NCBI GenBank assembly: GCA_017436325.1
Contig: JAFSDI010000010.1
Location: forward strand, 1 to 52,741
Reading direction: 5' to 3'
Length of the DNA: 52,741 nucleotides
Origin: Alphaproteobacteria bacterium
GTDB lineage: Bacteria; Pseudomonadota; Alphaproteobacteria; Rs-D84
In this document: piece after piece, positions 1 to 7,425 of the stretch
How the letters are laid out: each line of letters starts with the position of its first letter
Numbering within the stretch: the first letter of the stretch is position 1
Made by a program: the position numbers and the translations under genes
Notes under the pieces: model-generated
The model's input: the letters and a program-made list of their open reading frames with translations, nothing else
What the model was told of the DNA's origin: nothing
Databases searched by the model: none

Positions 1-93
1 AAATCCGCTTGATACGATTGATGCGTTTGCAGTGCCTGTGCCAACAATTCCCAATATCGTGCCGAATATGCCGGCGGTTAAGAGTCTTTTCAT
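1..93 (-). CDS. Exported variable-core family protein, N-terminal fragment (locus C)
   Basis: Only the first 31 codons lie in the window; the gene runs off its left edge. The ATG at 93 follows an AAAGGGG ribosome binding site. The peptide is a signal peptide: two basic residues, a hydrophobic Gly/Ile/Leu core, and an Ala-Asn-Ala cleavage site before Ser-Ile-Val-Ser-Ser-Gly-Phe. The last 79 bases match the right end of the window (52663-52741) with two differences, so this gene and the one at 51265 are close paralogues. It belongs to the same family as the genes at 30816 and 50095, whose mature proteins also start Ser-Ile-(Val/Ile)-Ser. The structured leader at 127-419 lies directly upstream. 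Function unknown; export is a confident inference. Confidence 0.8.
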   Translation of the reverse strand, partial: MKRLLTAGIFGTILGIVGTGTANASIVSSGF

Positions 94-126
94 TTTCGTT
101 GCCCCTTTGGTTCCGTGCGTTAAACT

Positions 127-419
127 AAAAAACCGCAATGAAAATCCAATGCGGTCGGGGAGTTCGTAAATCATAAACCTAATGACTCTGTCCGCCTTTG
201 GTGAAATTCACCTATTGTATAGCGGACAGCCCCCCGACATTTTCAGCCAGGGTTAACTAAGATTACGATGCAAATATGGAAATTATAAAATGGATTACGA
301 TACATATAATTATATGTTCGAATATATTTGCACCGAGGTTTATAGGCCTACGACAGCCCCGAACCGGATTCCCACCCAGTTCATATGCCATTATAGCATA
401 AATTGATTTTTTTTGTAAA
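127..419 (-). promoter_or_regulatory. Promoter, structured leader RNA and terminator (leader C)
   Basis: Read on the minus strand: -35 TTTACA (419-414), 18-bp spacer, -10 TATAAT (395-390), then a transcript starting near 383. The 5' end forms a hairpin (382-363) with loop GGGA, followed by CGGGGCTGTC. A second domain has an outer helix GTCGGGG/CCCCGAC (238-232 with 160-154) enclosing CTGTCCGC/GCGGACAG and an inner GGTG/CACC hairpin. It ends in an intrinsic terminator (155-132 plus a U run) about 35 nt before the ATG. Leaders at 31608 and 49797 share this plan with paired substitutions. I recognise no known riboswitch class. Confidence 0.75.
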
Positions 420-435
420 TATAAAAATTTTTTGT

Positions 436-460
436 ATAAAAAAATGCCCGTGTGGGCATT
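436..460 (-). terminator. Intrinsic terminator of the barrel gene
   Basis: GC-rich hairpin AATGCCC...GGGCATT (443-460) followed on the minus strand by a run of U, immediately after the stop of the 466-1533 gene. Confidence 0.8.
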
Positions 461-465
461 CCTGA

Positions 466-1533
466 TTAAAATATGTATTTTATATTCAAGTCGCCAATCC
501 AACCAGTTAAATCACCATCGTGACGGCCAATAGTTGCCTTGAATGCAAAGGAATTTGTTTGTTTTTCAAGACTAATTCCATATTCTGTATAATTGTCAAC
601 AGTGGGTATTTCAATTTCTGCGTCGTTAATGGTTATGTTTTTGTCTGTGTTTGATAACATTATGTACTTTACACCCAATGTGCCATACCAATTGTTGCCA
701 ATGTGCTTGACCGCATTTAGGGCAGGGGTGACTTCAAAAAATCCAAAGGTTTGATTTTGCAGGTCGTCACTGTATGTACTGTTTTGAGTTTCGTTCTTTA
801 TCCATGTGTAACCTGCAGTTATCACGGGATAAAGGCTGAATGTATCATCAAGCTTTAGGTTGTATGCAATGTTTGCCATTGCGCCAAACCAAATGTTTGT
901 ATGATTGTCAGAAATAGATGCATAGTTAACATCTGTTTTTAAAAATCCGGTGTTGATTGTGCTGTTGATTATAAAATTGTGCGTTTGTAATTTGTTAAGT
1001 ATACCAATAAATCCGCCATTTTCATCGCTGTCTAATTCTGAATTCTTGGATGTGCCGTTGATATAGCCACCATAAAATGTCCAATTGTAAAAGCCATTGG
1101 GTGTTGTTTTGTCGTGGGCAGTAAAGCCAATGGTTGCAATGTCATGTCTGGAATCAAATCGATTAAAATTATTTAGGTTTATATCATCTGATGTGTGCTG
1201 CCAATTAAGCCATATATTAGATATTGGCGCGTTTGTGTCGCCGCCGTTGCGCCCCATTGTTCCATCATCGTTGTATTCACCATATAATAATTCAGAACCA
1301 TAAATAGGCTGATTATATGTCGGGGCCGGATTGATTATGGTTTCTGGTGTGGTGATTGGATGTGCAGAAAAAGGCCTTGCACGCGTAGAAAATAGATTTT
1401 GTGTGATTGTGTGTTGTAATGTCGCAATTGTTGTGGCACCGATTGCTTGTTCGGTTGCGAATAGTGTTTGGTCGGCATATGCGTTGGTCGCAGAAAGTGC
1501 AATTAGTGCGCTGAAAAATAAAAAGTGTTTCAT
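466..1533 (-). CDS. Exported outer-membrane beta-barrel protein, autotransporter-like
   Basis: 355 residues. The N terminus is a clear signal peptide ending Asn-Ala-Tyr-Ala before Asp-Gln. From about residue 100 the sequence alternates polar and aromatic residues in short amphipathic strands rich in Gly, Asn, Tyr and Trp, and it ends in Ile-Lys-Tyr-Ile-Phe. A C-terminal aromatic residue is the usual BAM recognition signal of outer-membrane barrels. The size fits an autotransporter-type barrel with a short passenger of roughly 80 residues. The start is supported by an AGAGAG ribosome binding site. It is a single gene, divergent from aroK, with its own terminator. Ligand or passenger function cannot be inferred. 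Confidence 0.65.
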   Translation of the reverse strand: MKHFLFFSALIALSATNAYADQTLFATEQAIGATTIATLQHTITQNLFSTRARPFSAHPITTPETIINPAPTYNQPIYGSELLYGEYNDDGTMGRNGGDTNAPISNIWLNWQHTSDDINLNNFNRFDSRHDIATIGFTAHDKTTPNGFYNWTFYGGYINGTSKNSELDSDENGGFIGILNKLQTHNFIINSTINTGFLKTDVNYASISDNHTNIWFGAMANIAYNLKLDDTFSLYPVITAGYTWIKNETQNSTYSDDLQNQTFGFFEVTPALNAVKHIGNNWYGTLGVKYIMLSNTDKNITINDAEIEIPTVDNYTEYGISLEKQTNSFAFKATIGRHDGDLTGWIGDLNIKYIF

Positions 1534-1618
1534 ATTTTTCTCTCTTACATTGTTGGTTCTTGTATAGTTGAATTATAGCATAAAAATCTGTTTAAAAAAA
1601 TGCTAAATATATTTTTTA

Positions 1619-1646
1619 TTGTTAAAAGGTAAATTTTTGATAAAAT
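1619..1646 (+). promoter_or_regulatory. Promoter of aroK, probably leaderless or near-leaderless
   Basis: TTGTTA, 16-bp spacer, TAAAAT (1641-1646). Transcription would begin near 1653, only a few bases before the ATG at 1657. No ribosome binding site precedes that ATG, which fits a leaderless transcript. Confidence 0.5.
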
Positions 1647-1656
1647 TGTGCTTGTT

Positions 1657-2205
1657 ATGAACGAGAAAAATGAAGATTTTATAGATAGACCTGTCGTTAT
1701 GGTCGGCTTGATGGGGGCAGGGAAGACAAGTGTTGGGCGTGCGTTGGCGCGCAGACTGGGGATTCCTTTTGTGGATTCAGACAAGGAAATAGAAGCCGCT
1801 GCAGGCTGTAGTGTTGTCGATATATTCGCAATGTACGGCGAAGAAGAATTTCGCAGGGTAGAACAACGTGTTATAGAACGATTGTTGGATACACCGCCAG
1901 CATTGAAGGTTATTTCAACAGGAGAGGGCGCATTTATAACCCCGGCGATTCGTGAAATGATTATGGAAAGGGCGCTTTCAATATGGTTGCGTGCTGATTT
2001 GGACTTGTTGGTGCGCAGAACAGGGCGGCGCGATACACGACCACAATTGCTGAATACGGATAGTCGAAAAATTTTATCGCAATTAATAGATGAAAGATAT
2101 AAAACATATGCGTTGGCGGATATAACCGTGCAAACACAGGACGAGAATTTGCGAAAAACCTTGACAAAGGTCTTGGCTGCAATAGAAGATTATTCAAATA
2201 AATAA
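1657..2205 (+). CDS. aroK: Shikimate kinase
   Basis: Phosphorylates shikimate to shikimate-3-phosphate in the chorismate pathway (cytoplasm). Walker A GLMGAGKT is at residues 17-24. Asp40 and Asp42 (DSDKE) match the Mg/shikimate-binding aspartates. The shikimate-binding glycine motif reads STGEGAF where STGGGAF is usual, so one glycine is replaced by Glu. The lid region has RDTRPQL. At 182 residues the length is normal. A GTG at 1648 is an alternative in-frame start; ATG 1657 is preferred because the promoter places the transcript start just before it. mscL follows after 11 bases, so the two are probably co-transcribed; aroB is not next door as it often is. Confidence 0.9.
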   Translation: MNEKNEDFIDRPVVMVGLMGAGKTSVGRALARRLGIPFVDSDKEIEAAAGCSVVDIFAMYGEEEFRRVEQRVIERLLDTPPALKVISTGEGAFITPAIREMIMERALSIWLRADLDLLVRRTGRRDTRPQLLNTDSRKILSQLIDERYKTYALADITVQTQDENLRKTLTKVLAAIEDYSNK

Positions 2206-2216
2206 GGAGAAAATAT

Positions 2217-2789
2217 ATGTCAAAAAAAACAGGATTTTTTAAGGAGTTTGCCGCCTTTGTGCAACGCGGAAATGCAATTGATATGGCTGTCGGTATTATT
2301 GTCGGCAGTGTTATGACAAGCGTGGTCAATTCGTTGGTCAAAGATGTTATTATGCCACCAATTGGTTTGCTGATTGGTGGGGTTGATTTTTCACAGTGGT
2401 TCTTTGTGCTGGGTGGAGGTGAAAAGGGCGCTGTGTATGAAACAATTGCACAGGCGCAGGCAGCAGGCGCAACAACGTTGAATTTAGGATTGTTCTTGAA
2501 TTCTGTGGTTAGTTTCTTTATAACGATGTTTGCGATATTCTTGTTCGTGCGTACGATTAATAAGTTGCGTGATAAAAAGCCTGTAAATACCCATGCATGT
2601 CCGTATTGTACGTCAACTATTAATAACGCAGCAACAAAATGTCCGTTTTGTTGTTCTGATGTGGAATCAGTTCAGACTGCGCCAATCCAAGAAGGCGATT
2701 TGAAAAAATCTTTGAAAAAAATAAAAAAAGTGGCTAAAAGCCTTGCGGAAGAGTCGCTAGAAAAAGTAAAAGATATTACAAATCACTAA
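2217..2789 (+). CDS. mscL: Large-conductance mechanosensitive channel MscL with C-terminal zinc-ribbon-like motif
   Basis: Inner-membrane pentameric channel that opens under membrane tension in hypo-osmotic shock. The N terminus has the family's FKEFAAFVQRGNAIDMAVG amphipathic start and first membrane helix (about 17-43), then a periplasmic loop and a second helix (about 90-113). Beyond the usual end the protein carries Cys128-X2-Cys131 and Cys142-X2-Cys145, a zinc-ribbon-like knuckle, and a Lys/Glu-rich helical tail. Total 190 residues against about 136 for E. coli MscL. Strong AAGGAGA site before the ATG; downstream of aroK. Confidence 0.93.
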   Translation: MSKKTGFFKEFAAFVQRGNAIDMAVGIIVGSVMTSVVNSLVKDVIMPPIGLLIGGVDFSQWFFVLGGGEKGAVYETIAQAQAAGATTLNLGLFLNSVVSFFITMFAIFLFVRTINKLRDKKPVNTHACPYCTSTINNAATKCPFCCSDVESVQTAPIQEGDLKKSLKKIKKVAKSLAEESLEKVKDITNH

Positions 2790-2811
2790 ATTGGGTTTAT
2801 GTATGATGTTT

Positions 2812-2838
2812 TTTGCCGGCAATTATTGCCGGTTTTTT
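2812..2838 (+). terminator. Terminator of aroK-mscL
   Basis: Hairpin GCCGGCAA...TTGCCGG followed by TTTTTT, 22 bases after the mscL stop. Confidence 0.85.
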
Positions 2839-2898
2839 CTTGCAGGGTGGTGTTTTTTAGGGCGGTATATAAAAGGCGCATAATATATATTATGTATA

Positions 2899-3290
2899 GT
2901 TTAACATGCTGGCGCATGTATAAACATATACATAATATGATGTTTGTTTGTGGTTAACGTGCTGGCGTATGTGTAAACGTATACATAATATGATGGTTGT
3001 TTCACATGCTGACGCGTGTATAAACGTATACATAATATGTGTAAACGTATACATAATATGATGGTTGTTTCACATGCTGGCGTATGTGTAAACGTATATA
3101 TAATAAGATGTGTTGTGTGTGGTTAATATGCTGGCGCGTGTCTAAACATATATATAATATGATGGTTGTTTGTGGTTAATATTGCTTAAGATGTTTGTGG
3201 CTAACATGCTGATGCGTGTATAAAACGTATATATAATAAGAACTTTGTTTGTTGTTAACATGCTGAAAACTATACATAATGTTGTTGGTT
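2899..3290. repeat. Degenerate ~54-bp tandem repeat array, seven units
   Basis: Units begin near 2905, 2958, 3004, 3073, 3127, 3205 and 3259. Each carries an imperfect palindrome (CATGCTGGCGCATG type) followed by TAAACGTATACATAATATG. Spacing is 53-54 bp between several units, with longer gaps at 3004-3073, where a short sub-repeat is duplicated, and at 3127-3205. No reading frame crosses the array. The TATAAT-like element in each unit could act as a -10 box, but no paired -35 is consistent. Function unknown. Confidence 0.8.
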
Positions 3291-3693
3291 TTGTTGTTTT
3301 TGTTTGGCGATAATATAGTTAAAGTAATTTATATGATATTGCTGTTTGTTTGTTGGGTTTTCTTGTATTGTTTCGATATTTTGTATCGTGTTTGGTGCTG
3401 TGTTTTGGTGTAAGCTGGTGTTGTATGCCCTATTCTGCTGGTAAAAATGTGAAAAAATGGCGGATTTCTGCGGTTTTTTGTGCTTTTTAGTGTTTTTTGT
3501 GTAGTTATTTATTGAATATTGTATTTAGTATTATGTTTTTACTGGATTATTATGCTTAAATATTTGTCTTTTTGTTTTTGTATTGAATCTTTTTGTTAAA
3601 AATTATAAATATCTTTCTGAAAATAGTTGATAGTATGTCTTTTTTGTCTTGTGTTGATTTTGTTTATAATTTATTTGCGGTATTGTATTGAAT
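3291..3693. other. Gene-free, T/G-rich low-complexity stretch
   Basis: About 400 bases with long T runs and almost no C on the plus strand. I see no gene, RNA or clear repeat. It could be a decayed gene or spacer. Confidence 0.6.
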
Positions 3694-3728
3694 ATACAAA
3701 AAAAGCGGCGTTTATATTGCCGCTTTTG
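3694..3728 (-). terminator. Terminator of the small Cys protein gene
   Basis: Hairpin AAAAGCGGC...GCCGCTTTT (3701-3727) with a U run on the minus strand, just after the stop at 3745. Confidence 0.8.
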
Positions 3729-3744
3729 TTTTTTTGTTTGGTTT

Positions 3745-3999
3745 TTATCGGGTTTTGTTAAAGTTTGGGCATAATTTTGCGATTTGATATGCTTGGTTTA
3801 TGGCGCCCTGTTTTGTATAAAATTTGGGAACGGTTTGTTTTTTGTTGTTCTTATCGATGTATTCAGTGATTTCTTGGTTGTTAATTGTTGGGATGAATGT
3901 GATAACCTCTATCCCAGGGTGCAGCGCGTATGATAGCGTACATTTTTTATCTGTGCATTTGCAGATTATTTTATCGATTTTGTTTTCATGTTTAGGCAT
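3745..3999 (-). CDS. Small Cys-containing protein, unknown
   Basis: 84 residues. The ATG at 3999 is chosen because AAGGACA lies just upstream; an in-frame upstream ATG at 4059 lacks a site. No signal peptide. It opens with a basic stretch, then Cys-Lys-Cys-Thr-Asp-Lys-Lys-Cys near residue 13 and a late Cys. Small cytosolic Cys proteins of similar size occur at 47386, 48105 and 48411, but I see no convincing alignment to this one. Own terminator. Not recognised. Confidence 0.6.
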   Translation of the reverse strand: MPKHENKIDKIICKCTDKKCTLSYALHPGIEVITFIPTINNQEITEYIDKNNKKQTVPKFYTKQGAINQAYQIAKLCPNFNKTR

Positions 4000-4072
4000 A
4001 TGTTGTCCTTTTTTTGTGTTTTCACGTTTATATTGTAGTTCAAAAAATGTATAAGTCAATGTATATAAAAAG

Positions 4073-4101
4073 TTGAATTTGCCGGTTTTTCGGATTAAAA
4101 T
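4073..4101 (+). promoter_or_regulatory. Promoter giving a leaderless tlyA-type transcript
   Basis: TTGAAT (4073-4078), exactly 17 bp, TAAAAT (4096-4101). Start of transcription would fall at about 4108, on the ATG at 4109. No ribosome binding site exists. A TATAAT at 4101-4106 is a competing -10. Confidence 0.6.
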
Positions 4102-4108
4102 ATAATTT

Positions 4109-4822
4109 ATGAGATTAGATCAGGAATTAGTAAAGCGCAATTTGTACCAAAGTCGCGCCAAGGCGGTGGCGGCAATTGATGCGGGGCTGGTAAAGGTCAA
4201 TGGTGTTGTTGCAAAAAAACCAAGTCAATCTGTTGTGGAATCAGATGTGATTATTGGGGGAAATTTGCCCTATTCTGTCGGTCGTGGCAGTTTGAAATTA
4301 CAGGCGGCATTAGATGAGTTTGGTATTAATCCAGAGAATATGATTTGTCTGGATGTTGGGGCCAGTACCGGTGGTTTTACAGAGGTTTTGTTAAATCGCG
4401 GTGCGGTACGTGTTTATGCGGTTGATGTTGGTTCAAATCAATTGGCTGATAATTTGCGTGCGGATTCGCGTGTGGTGTCTTTGGAAAAAACAGATATTCG
4501 TGCCCTGCCCCCTGTTGAGATGGTAGATTTAATCGTTGTTGATGTTTCGTTTGTGTCGTTGACTAATATTGTTGATGTTTTTCCAAAATGGGGTGCAAAG
4601 GATGTGGTGGTTTTAATAAAACCACAGTTCGAAGTTCCGCGAGAGGTTGCAGCAAAGTTTAATGGTATTATAAAATCACAGCATTGGCATAATTGGTCGA
4701 TTGAGCGTGTAAGGAATGCGTTTGAAGAATTGGGGTATGTGTTTGCTGGGTTGGTAAAATCCCCTGTTTTGGGTGGCAGTGGGAATACAGAATTTTTAGC
4801 AAGGTTTAAGTTCAAGTCATAG
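4109..4822 (+). CDS. tlyA: TlyA-family rRNA 2'-O-methyltransferase / hemolysin-like protein
   Basis: 237 residues. Residues 1-60 are an S4 RNA-binding domain (RLDQELVKRNL...SRAKA...GLVKVNG). A Rossmann methyltransferase follows, with SAM motif CLDVGASTGGF at about 81 and the family motifs VDVSFVSL and LIKPQFEV. TlyA proteins 2'-O-methylate cytidines in 16S/23S rRNA; the name hemolysin is historical. The transcript appears leaderless. A stretch of about 180 bases with no further gene separates it from leuS. Confidence 0.88.
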   Translation: MRLDQELVKRNLYQSRAKAVAAIDAGLVKVNGVVAKKPSQSVVESDVIIGGNLPYSVGRGSLKLQAALDEFGINPENMICLDVGASTGGFTEVLLNRGAVRVYAVDVGSNQLADNLRADSRVVSLEKTDIRALPPVEMVDLIVVDVSFVSLTNIVDVFPKWGAKDVVVLIKPQFEVPREVAAKFNGIIKSQHWHNWSIERVRNAFEELGYVFAGLVKSPVLGGSGNTEFLARFKFKS

Positions 4823-5002
4823 TTTAAGTTATGTTTTTAATAGTTTGTATTAAGTTTTTTTATTTTTGTTTTTATTTCGTATATGATTTATAGTTTTTAT
4901 GGTTGTTTTGTGTTGTTGATTTGATGATAGTTTTATCTTGAAAATATGGGTGTTTCGCGCTATGATTTGCCAAGGTTATATACAAATATAGGATATAAAA
5001 AA

Positions 5003-7399
5003 ATGGCAGATGACATCAAAAAAATTCATGAACGTGAAGAAAAGTGGCAAAGAAAGTGGCAGGAATCTGGTGCTTTTGTACCGAAAAATGATGGGACAAA
5101 ACAGAAGTATTATAATTTGATTGAGTTTCCGTTTCCATCTGGTTCAGGGTTGCATGTTGGGCATATGTTGCCGTATACGGGTATGGATGTATTGGCGCGT
5201 TGGCGCAGGATGCGTGGTTTTGATGTCTTGTTTCCAATTGGTTATGATTCTATGGGGATTTCTTCGGAAAATTATGCAACAAAAATTGGCAAGCATCCCA
5301 GTGAATCTGTTGCGGAATTAATCAAAATATTTGAACGTGATATTTCAATTATGGGGTTGTCTTTTGATCCGGAATCCAAGGTTGCAACATCTGACCCAGA
5401 ATTTATTAAGTGGACACAGTGGATGTTTATTCAGTTCTTTAAGGCAGGATTGGCATATAAGTCAGAATTGCCGATGAACTGGTGTCCGGCATGTAAAACA
5501 AATCTGACAAATGAAGAACTGGAAGATGGTTGTTGCGAACGTTGTCATGGACCTGTGGAAAAAAAGATGAAACTGCAATGGAATCTGGCAATTACAAAGT
5601 ACGCGGACAGATTGATTGATGACTTGGCATTGGTTGATTATCCAGAACGCGTCAAGACAGAACAAATAAACTGGATTGGTCGTTCTTATGGCGCAGATGT
5701 TGATTTCAAGGTCGGTGATGATGTGATGACGGTTTATACAACACGTCCAGATACTATATTTGGTGTGACGTTTTGTGTGATTGCGCCGGAACACACGCTG
5801 GTTAAAAAGTGGATTGCAGATGGAAAAATTACAAATGTCGCAGATGTGCAAAACTATATTGCTGCGGCCAAGGCAAAGTCTGAATTTGAACGAACTGATG
5901 TGACCAAAGAAAAAACAGGGGTCGAATTACAAGGAATCAAGGCCACTAATCCATTTAATGGCAAAGAAATACCTGTGTTTATTTCGGACTATGTTTTGGC
6001 GGATTATGGTTTTGGTGCGATTATGGCGGTGCCTGCGCATGATGGACGTGACTGGGATTTTGCGAAAAAGTTTGGCTTGGAAATAATACCTGTTTTGGCA
6101 GGGGGTGAGGATGATAAAGTCTGGGAAGGTGATGGGGTGCATATTAATTCGTCTTTCTTGGACGGTATGAATAAAGAAGATGCAATTGCAGCTGCAATTA
6201 AATACGGCAGTGATAAAGGCTTTGCGCGTGGCACTAAGAAATATAAATTAAAAGATTGGGGTTTTTCACGCCAGATGTACTGGGGTGAACCAATTCCGTT
6301 GGTGTATTGTGAAAAATGTGGCTGGGTGCCAGTGCCAGCATCTGAATTGCCACTGATGCAACCGTATATGTCGGATTATAAGCCAACAGATGATGGCGAA
6401 GGACCTTTGGCGCGCGCGACTGATTGGGTGAATACAACGTGTCCGCATTGTGGGGGCGCGGCCCGTCGTGAAACAGATACTATGCCACAGTGGGCGGGGT
6501 CATCGTGGTACTTTATGCGCTATTTAGATTCAAAAAATGATAAAGAGTTTTGCAGTCGTGAACAATTGGATAAATGGATGCCAGTCAATCATTATAACGG
6601 TGGTATGGAACATACAACACGTCACGTATTGTATTCGCGCTTTTGGTACAAGGCTTTATCTGATTTAGGTTTTGTTCCAGGGGTTGAGCCATATAAAAAA
6701 CGTACCAGTAATGGTCTGATTATGGCGGCAGATGGTTCAAAAATGTCAAAGTCGCGCGGCAATACAGTGCCAAGTTCTGATGTTGTTGAACGCAGTGGTG
6801 CGGATGCATGTCGTATGGCGATTTTGTATCTGGGGCCATGGGAACAAAGTGCGAACTGGTCCGAAGATACTTTGCGTGGTGTTGAACGGTTCTTGAAACG
6901 TGTGGAAAATTTGGCGGGTAATTTGACAGAAGATGCATTGACCGCACAGCAAGAACGTTTGGTTAATCGTCTGATTGCAGATATTACAGACAGATTGGAA
7001 AATATGAAATTTAATACAGCAATTTCTGCAATGATGGAATATATCAACGCGTTTGGTGGTGCAATGCCCCGCCCTGCGTATGAGGTCTTGTTGCAGATGT
7101 TGAATCCGTTTGCACCACACCTGACCGAAGAAATGTGGGAAAAGTTGGGACATAACGAAATGCTGGTGTTTCAACCATGGCCGACATTTGATTCTGCAAA
7201 GTTAGTTGATACAGAAATTACAATTGTTGCATCGATTAATGGCAAGCGCGCTGCTGAATTTGTTGTCGCGTCAGATGCGGATCAGGCGACGATTGTCGCA
7301 CAGGCACGTGCGGCAGTGGACAAGAAATTACAAGGCGCAGAAATTATTAAAACAATTGTTGTGCCGAAAAAGTTGGTGAACTTTGTAGTTAAGAAATAA
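5003..7399 (+). CDS. leuS: Leucyl-tRNA synthetase
   Basis: Charges tRNA-Leu with leucine (class Ia). HIGH-type motif HVGH at 51-54 after FPFPSGSG; a zinc-binding-like CPAC...CERC insert; the CP1 editing domain with TTRPDTIFG; DxxGDG-independent class I core; and KMSKS near 580. 798 residues. ATG 5003 is chosen over an in-frame ATG at 4946 because it has an AGGA site nine bases upstream and gives the typical start. The extra 19 residues of the longer form do not resemble LeuS. Two of the four clustered tRNAs in the window are its substrates. Ends at a bidirectional terminator. Confidence 0.95.
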   Translation: MADDIKKIHEREEKWQRKWQESGAFVPKNDGTKQKYYNLIEFPFPSGSGLHVGHMLPYTGMDVLARWRRMRGFDVLFPIGYDSMGISSENYATKIGKHPSESVAELIKIFERDISIMGLSFDPESKVATSDPEFIKWTQWMFIQFFKAGLAYKSELPMNWCPACKTNLTNEELEDGCCERCHGPVEKKMKLQWNLAITKYADRLIDDLALVDYPERVKTEQINWIGRSYGADVDFKVGDDVMTVYTTRPDTIFGVTFCVIAPEHTLVKKWIADGKITNVADVQNYIAAAKAKSEFERTDVTKEKTGVELQGIKATNPFNGKEIPVFISDYVLADYGFGAIMAVPAHDGRDWDFAKKFGLEIIPVLAGGEDDKVWEGDGVHINSSFLDGMNKEDAIAAAIKYGSDKGFARGTKKYKLKDWGFSRQMYWGEPIPLVYCEKCGWVPVPASELPLMQPYMSDYKPTDDGEGPLARATDWVNTTCPHCGGAARRETDTMPQWAGSSWYFMRYLDSKNDKEFCSREQLDKWMPVNHYNGGMEHTTRHVLYSRFWYKALSDLGFVPGVEPYKKRTSNGLIMAADGSKMSKSRGNTVPSSDVVERSGADACRMAILYLGPWEQSANWSEDTLRGVERFLKRVENLAGNLTEDALTAQQERLVNRLIADITDRLENMKFNTAISAMMEYINAFGGAMPRPAYEVLLQMLNPFAPHLTEEMWEKLGHNEMLVFQPWPTFDSAKLVDTEITIVASINGKRAAEFVVASDADQATIVAQARAAVDKKLQGAEIIKTIVVPKKLVNFVVKK

Positions 7400-7425
7400 A
7401 AAATGCCCGTTTGGGCATTTTTTAT
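7399..7425 (+). terminator. Bidirectional terminator between leuS and the LRR gene
   Basis: AATGCCC gttt GGGCATT hairpin (7402-7420) with A and T runs on either side, serving the convergent genes. Confidence 0.85.

Noticed and set aside
127..419. Cobalamin riboswitch, because of the GGTGGGAATCCGG stretch in leader C
   Set aside because: The stretch sits at the very 5' end of the transcript as a simple hairpin, and the B12 box and surrounding junction are absent.
2899..3290. CRISPR array
   Set aside because: Units are degenerate, no uniform spacers are present and no cas genes are nearby.
2899..3693. Replication origin
   Set aside because: Iteron-like repeats and AT-rich DNA are suggestive, but no DnaA boxes or replication genes are visible.
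3291..3693. Pseudogene in the T/G-rich block
   Set aside because: No stretch resembles any protein family in any frame I examined.
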